Of a DNA stretch of 7,196 nucleotides, positions 4,884 to 7,196 are shown one piece after another. The stretch is taken from NCBI GenBank assembly GCA_050330975.1, contig JBHJHK010000308.1, positions 1 to 7,196 on the forward strand, given 5' to 3'. Every line of letters starts with the position of its first letter. Position 1 is the stretch's first letter. Position numbers and translations under genes: made by a program. The stretch is from JBHJHK01 sp050330975. GTDB taxonomy: Bacteria; Pseudomonadota; Gammaproteobacteria; Competibacterales; Competibacteraceae. The notes under the pieces were generated by a model, which saw only the letters and a program-made list of their open reading frames with translations, was not told the DNA's origin and did no database searches.

Positions 4884-7177
4884 GGCCCACCCGTAGTTAC
4901 TGGCCTCTGGGTCCTCTCCACCTTGTCCACTGGTTGTGCCTCGTCGGCGGTCGCCTTCACATCGACGGGCAACCAAAGGCTCAATGTCGTTCCCTCACCG
5001 GGACGGCTCACTAAGGTCACCGTGCCCCGCAAACGGCGGACAAACGCCGCCGTCGAACTCAACCCCAAGCCACTGCCCTGGGCTTTGGTGGTGTAAAAGG
5101 GCTCGAGGGCGCGACGCTGGACCTCCTGATCCATGCCAACCCCCGTGTCCTTGAGGGTCAATCGCCAATGGCTGCCTGGGATAAGGTCGTCGGCGGCGGG
5201 CAAAGGGGCGATGACAGACCAAGGCAACCGCTCTAGGGTGAGGGTGAGGCGTCCCCCTTGGGGCATGGCGTCTCGGGCGTTGACGATACCGTTGAGTAGC
5301 GCGCTTTCCAGTTGATGGCGATCGGTGACCAAGCTTTCCCCGGGGAGGACCTCCACCTCGAAAACCACCTCCCGGGGCAACAGACCCCGGGCGAAGCGCT
5401 GGATCCCGTCACAGAAATCCACCGCATCCACCATTTCCAAACGCAAGGGGCTGTGGCGCACCAATGCCAACATCTGCTCGATGAGCCCAGCACCGGTGCG
5501 CACCGCCTGCATGGCGTCGTCGAGGAGTTGTTGCTGATGGTGGCGCAAGGGGGGATGGGCCAGCCCCAGCAACTGCAAATTGCCTTGGATCACCGTGAGC
5601 AAGTTATTGAAATCGTGGGCGACACTGCCGGTGATGCGACCCAAAGTGGCCATGCGGTCGGCCTTGAGACGGCGTTGTTCCAACCGCCGGCGCACCTCGA
5701 TATCCCGGACGAACAGCCAGTGGCCCCCGTTGGGGGCGTCGTCTTCTAGGTCGCGGTAGAACCACAGCTCCACGGCGACGGTGGTGGTATCCCGGCGCTG
5801 ATACTCCATTTCCCACAACGGGGTGCGACCCGTGGCTCGAACCTCCCGCAGCCGCTCGGCCACCGTCTGGCGCCAAGGGGGAGGTACCAAGGCGTCGTGG
5901 GGGGGGAGGGAGGCGTCGTCGGCCAGGCCCACCAAGCGCCTGAAGGCCCGGTTGCACTCGACGATGCGCCCGTCGGGGTCGACGAAGGCAAAGCCGTCTA
6001 GGCTGTGCTCGGCGATGTGGCGATAGCGCCGCTCTTGGCGGGCCAACGCCGCCTCTGCTCGGCGTCGCTGGTGCTCCCCGTTCAACAAAGTGTTGAACCC
6101 CCGCACCAAATCGCCGATCTCGTGGCGATGGGTGGCGACGAGGTAGTTATCGAGTTCCAGGGCTTGGCGGTGAAAACGTTGGAAGCCGGCGATCACCCCT
6201 TTGATGGGGCGCAACACGCCTTTGAGAAAGGAAGAAATGGCCAGGCTCGCCAACAGCAAACACCCCCCCAGCAGCGCCAGGGTGGTGGTGTAGATACTCT
6301 GGGTTTTGGCCGCCAAGGCCGTGGTGGGCACCAGCCCCACGATGCGCCAAGGAGCCCGCTTTGAGGACACCCCGTAGTAGACCATTTCACGGTCCTGAAA
6401 GGTCACCACGGTGCCCGCCGCCGGCGCCGAGAGCCCTTTTGACCAAGGCACCTGGAGGGCAGTACCGATTTGGCTGGGATCGGAGTGGTAAATGAGCCGG
6501 TTGGCGCCATCCACCACCAGCAAAAGCCCCCCGGGTCCCAAATCCACGGTCTCAAGGCTGCGGTACAAGCCCTTGGGATCCAAGTTGACCAGCAACAGTC
6601 CCACGGGCTCCCGGGTCAAGGTCTCCCGGGACACCTGGGTCAGGGCCTGGGCGGCGGTGATCACCAACGGGTGGGCCGAAGCAGCATTGACATTGGGTTC
6701 GACGCCCGCCCACAGCAGCGGGCCCGGGTGGGCCAGCGCCCGGTCTAGGAGCTGTTCTTTGAGGGCTCGGTGGAGACGACTGTCGTCGAGGGTGTCCCCC
6801 ACGTGGTAATGGCTGCCATTGCTGCCAAACAAGTCGATGGAGACCAAGTCCTGGAGATTGGCGTAGCCACTGAGGAGGTTGCCGATGCGCACCTGGGTGG
6901 ACAACTGCCAATAGACATCGTCGGCGTGGGGTTCGGCAGCGGCGCTGAGGATCTCCTCGCTGCTGGCCAAATTGGCCATGAGGGTTTCCACTTGCCGCAA
7001 CTGGAGGTCGAGGTAGTCGCGCTTGTGGTCGATGATTTGGCCCAGGAAGTGATCCAGTTCGGCGGCGAGCTGGTTGCGGGCGACGGTGGCGGCGCTCAGC
7101 CCCAGGAGGATGAGAGGCAAGATACTGGCCAACAAGACCAGGGCGCCGAATTGCTGGGCGATCCCCCAGCGTCCCAC
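4880..7177 (-). CDS. Membrane sensor histidine kinase (dCache-like sensor, HAMP, PAS, HisKA, HATPase)
   Basis: This 765-residue two-component sensor kinase senses a signal outside the membrane and autophosphorylates a histidine. In order it has: transmembrane helix 1 (about 11-33); a periplasmic sensor of about 260 residues, probably a double Cache domain (GLLLVVDGANRLIYHSDPSQIG at 217-238 is typical of the second half); transmembrane helix 2 (about 297-317); HAMP (about 318-372, with HEIGDLVRGFNTLL); PAS (about 381-500, DGFAFVDPDGRIVECNRAF); HisKA with phospho-acceptor His521 in HDFNNLL; and an ATPase domain with N box LLNGIVNARDAMPQGG (627-642), G1 DTGVGMD (677-683), F box EPFYTTK (692-698) and G2 GSGLGLSS (701-708). 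All key residues are present. There is no receiver domain, and no response regulator is in the window, so the partner is unknown or further right. The start is GTG at 7177, preceded by a GAGGG-like site, but the frame is open to the window edge, so a start outside is possible. Its ligand is unknown. Confidence 0.95.
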   Translation of the reverse strand: MGRWGIAQQFGALVLLASILPLILLGLSAATVARNQLAAELDHFLGQIIDHKRDYLDLQLRQVETLMANLASSEEILSAAAEPHADDVYWQLSTQVRIGNLLSGYANLQDLVSIDLFGSNGSHYHVGDTLDDSRLHRALKEQLLDRALAHPGPLLWAGVEPNVNAASAHPLVITAAQALTQVSRETLTREPVGLLLVNLDPKGLYRSLETVDLGPGGLLLVVDGANRLIYHSDPSQIGTALQVPWSKGLSAPAAGTVVTFQDREMVYYGVSSKRAPWRIVGLVPTTALAAKTQSIYTTTLALLGGCLLLASLAISSFLKGVLRPIKGVIAGFQRFHRQALELDNYLVATHRHEIGDLVRGFNTLLNGEHQRRRAEAALARQERRYRHIAEHSLDGFAFVDPDGRIVECNRAFRRLVGLADDASLPPHDALVPPPWRQTVAERLREVRATGRTPLWEMEYQRRDTTTVAVELWFYRDLEDDAPNGGHWLFVRDIEVRRRLEQRRLKADRMATLGRITGSVAHDFNNLLTVIQGNLQLLGLAHPPLRHHQQQLLDDAMQAVRTGAGLIEQMLALVRHSPLRLEMVDAVDFCDGIQRFARGLLPREVVFEVEVLPGESLVTDRHQLESALLNGIVNARDAMPQGGRLTLTLERLPWSVIAPLPAADDLIPGSHWRLTLKDTGVGMDQEVQRRALEPFYTTKAQGSGLGLSSTAAFVRRLRGTVTLVSRPGEGTTLSLWLPVDVKATADEAQPVDKVERTQRPVTTGGP

Positions 7178-7186
7178 CCCCCACCC
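7163..7186 (-). other. Potential G-quadruplex at the start of the histidine kinase gene
   Basis: Read on the minus strand, the kinase's coding sense, four G-tracts of 3, 6, 3 and 5 bases are separated by loops of 1, 1 and 5 bases, matching the standard G3+N1-7 pattern. The motif covers the proposed GTG start (7175-7177) and part of the ribosome-binding region. The pattern is direct observation; folding is not shown. Confidence 0.45.
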
Positions 7187-7196
7187 TCGCCACGAC

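Noticed and set aside
18..5107. Eight CTCGAG hexamers, more than expected by chance (starts 18, 360, 375, 1277, 1307, 3048, 3066, 5102)
   Set aside because: All eight are in-frame CTC-GAG Leu-Glu codon pairs in real genes, so codon and residue preference explains them without a special DNA motif.
1..7196. CRISPR array, insertion sequence, phage or defence genes
   Set aside because: No spaced repeat units, transposase, integrase or terminal inverted repeats were seen, and the genes are typical chromosomal ones.

Overview
The window is GC-rich, densely packed bacterial DNA. Its gene content (RarA, an RsmC-type rRNA methyltransferase, an AEC carrier, a two-component sensor kinase) is ordinary chromosomal content. 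The GC-rich codon use and the look of the RarA and RsmC-type proteins suggest a high-GC Proteobacterium, most likely a gammaproteobacterium. That placement is an inference from protein character; no rRNA or other phylogenetic marker is present.

Layout from left to right. (1) Bases 1-1184, plus strand: rarA, cut by the left edge and missing only its N-terminus. (2) Bases 1181-2269, minus strand: a KfrA-family DNA-binding protein with an N-terminal helix-turn-helix and a very long coiled coil. It converges on rarA, and the two stop codons share the four bases CTAG. (3) Bases 2270-2387: a divergent intergenic region with a 9-bp tandem repeat and a perfect 7+7-bp inverted repeat. (4) Bases 2388-3413, plus strand: an RsmC-like rRNA guanine-N2 methyltransferase. 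(5) Bases 3470-4399, plus strand: an AEC-family membrane transporter, probably with its own promoter. (6) Bases 4400-4670: the longest non-coding stretch, more AT-rich, with a promoter whose -35 box lies inside a perfect palindrome and a leader of about 180 nt. (7) Bases 4671-4883, plus strand: a possible small basic 70-residue protein of unknown function. (8) Bases 4880-7177 or beyond, minus strand: a membrane sensor histidine kinase (periplasmic sensor, HAMP, PAS, HisKA, HATPase) that converges on the small ORF, the stops sharing TTAA.

The genes do not form one pathway: replication-fork repair, ribosome modification, transport and signalling are simply adjacent. The most interesting local logic is regulatory. 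The KfrA-like protein faces a divergent region carrying good operator candidates, and KfrA of plasmid RK2 is known to repress its own promoter. The small ORF has a well-formed ribosome-binding site and a palindrome-overlapped promoter upstream. I see no CRISPR array, insertion sequence, tRNA, rRNA, phage gene or defence system, and no convincing intrinsic terminator.
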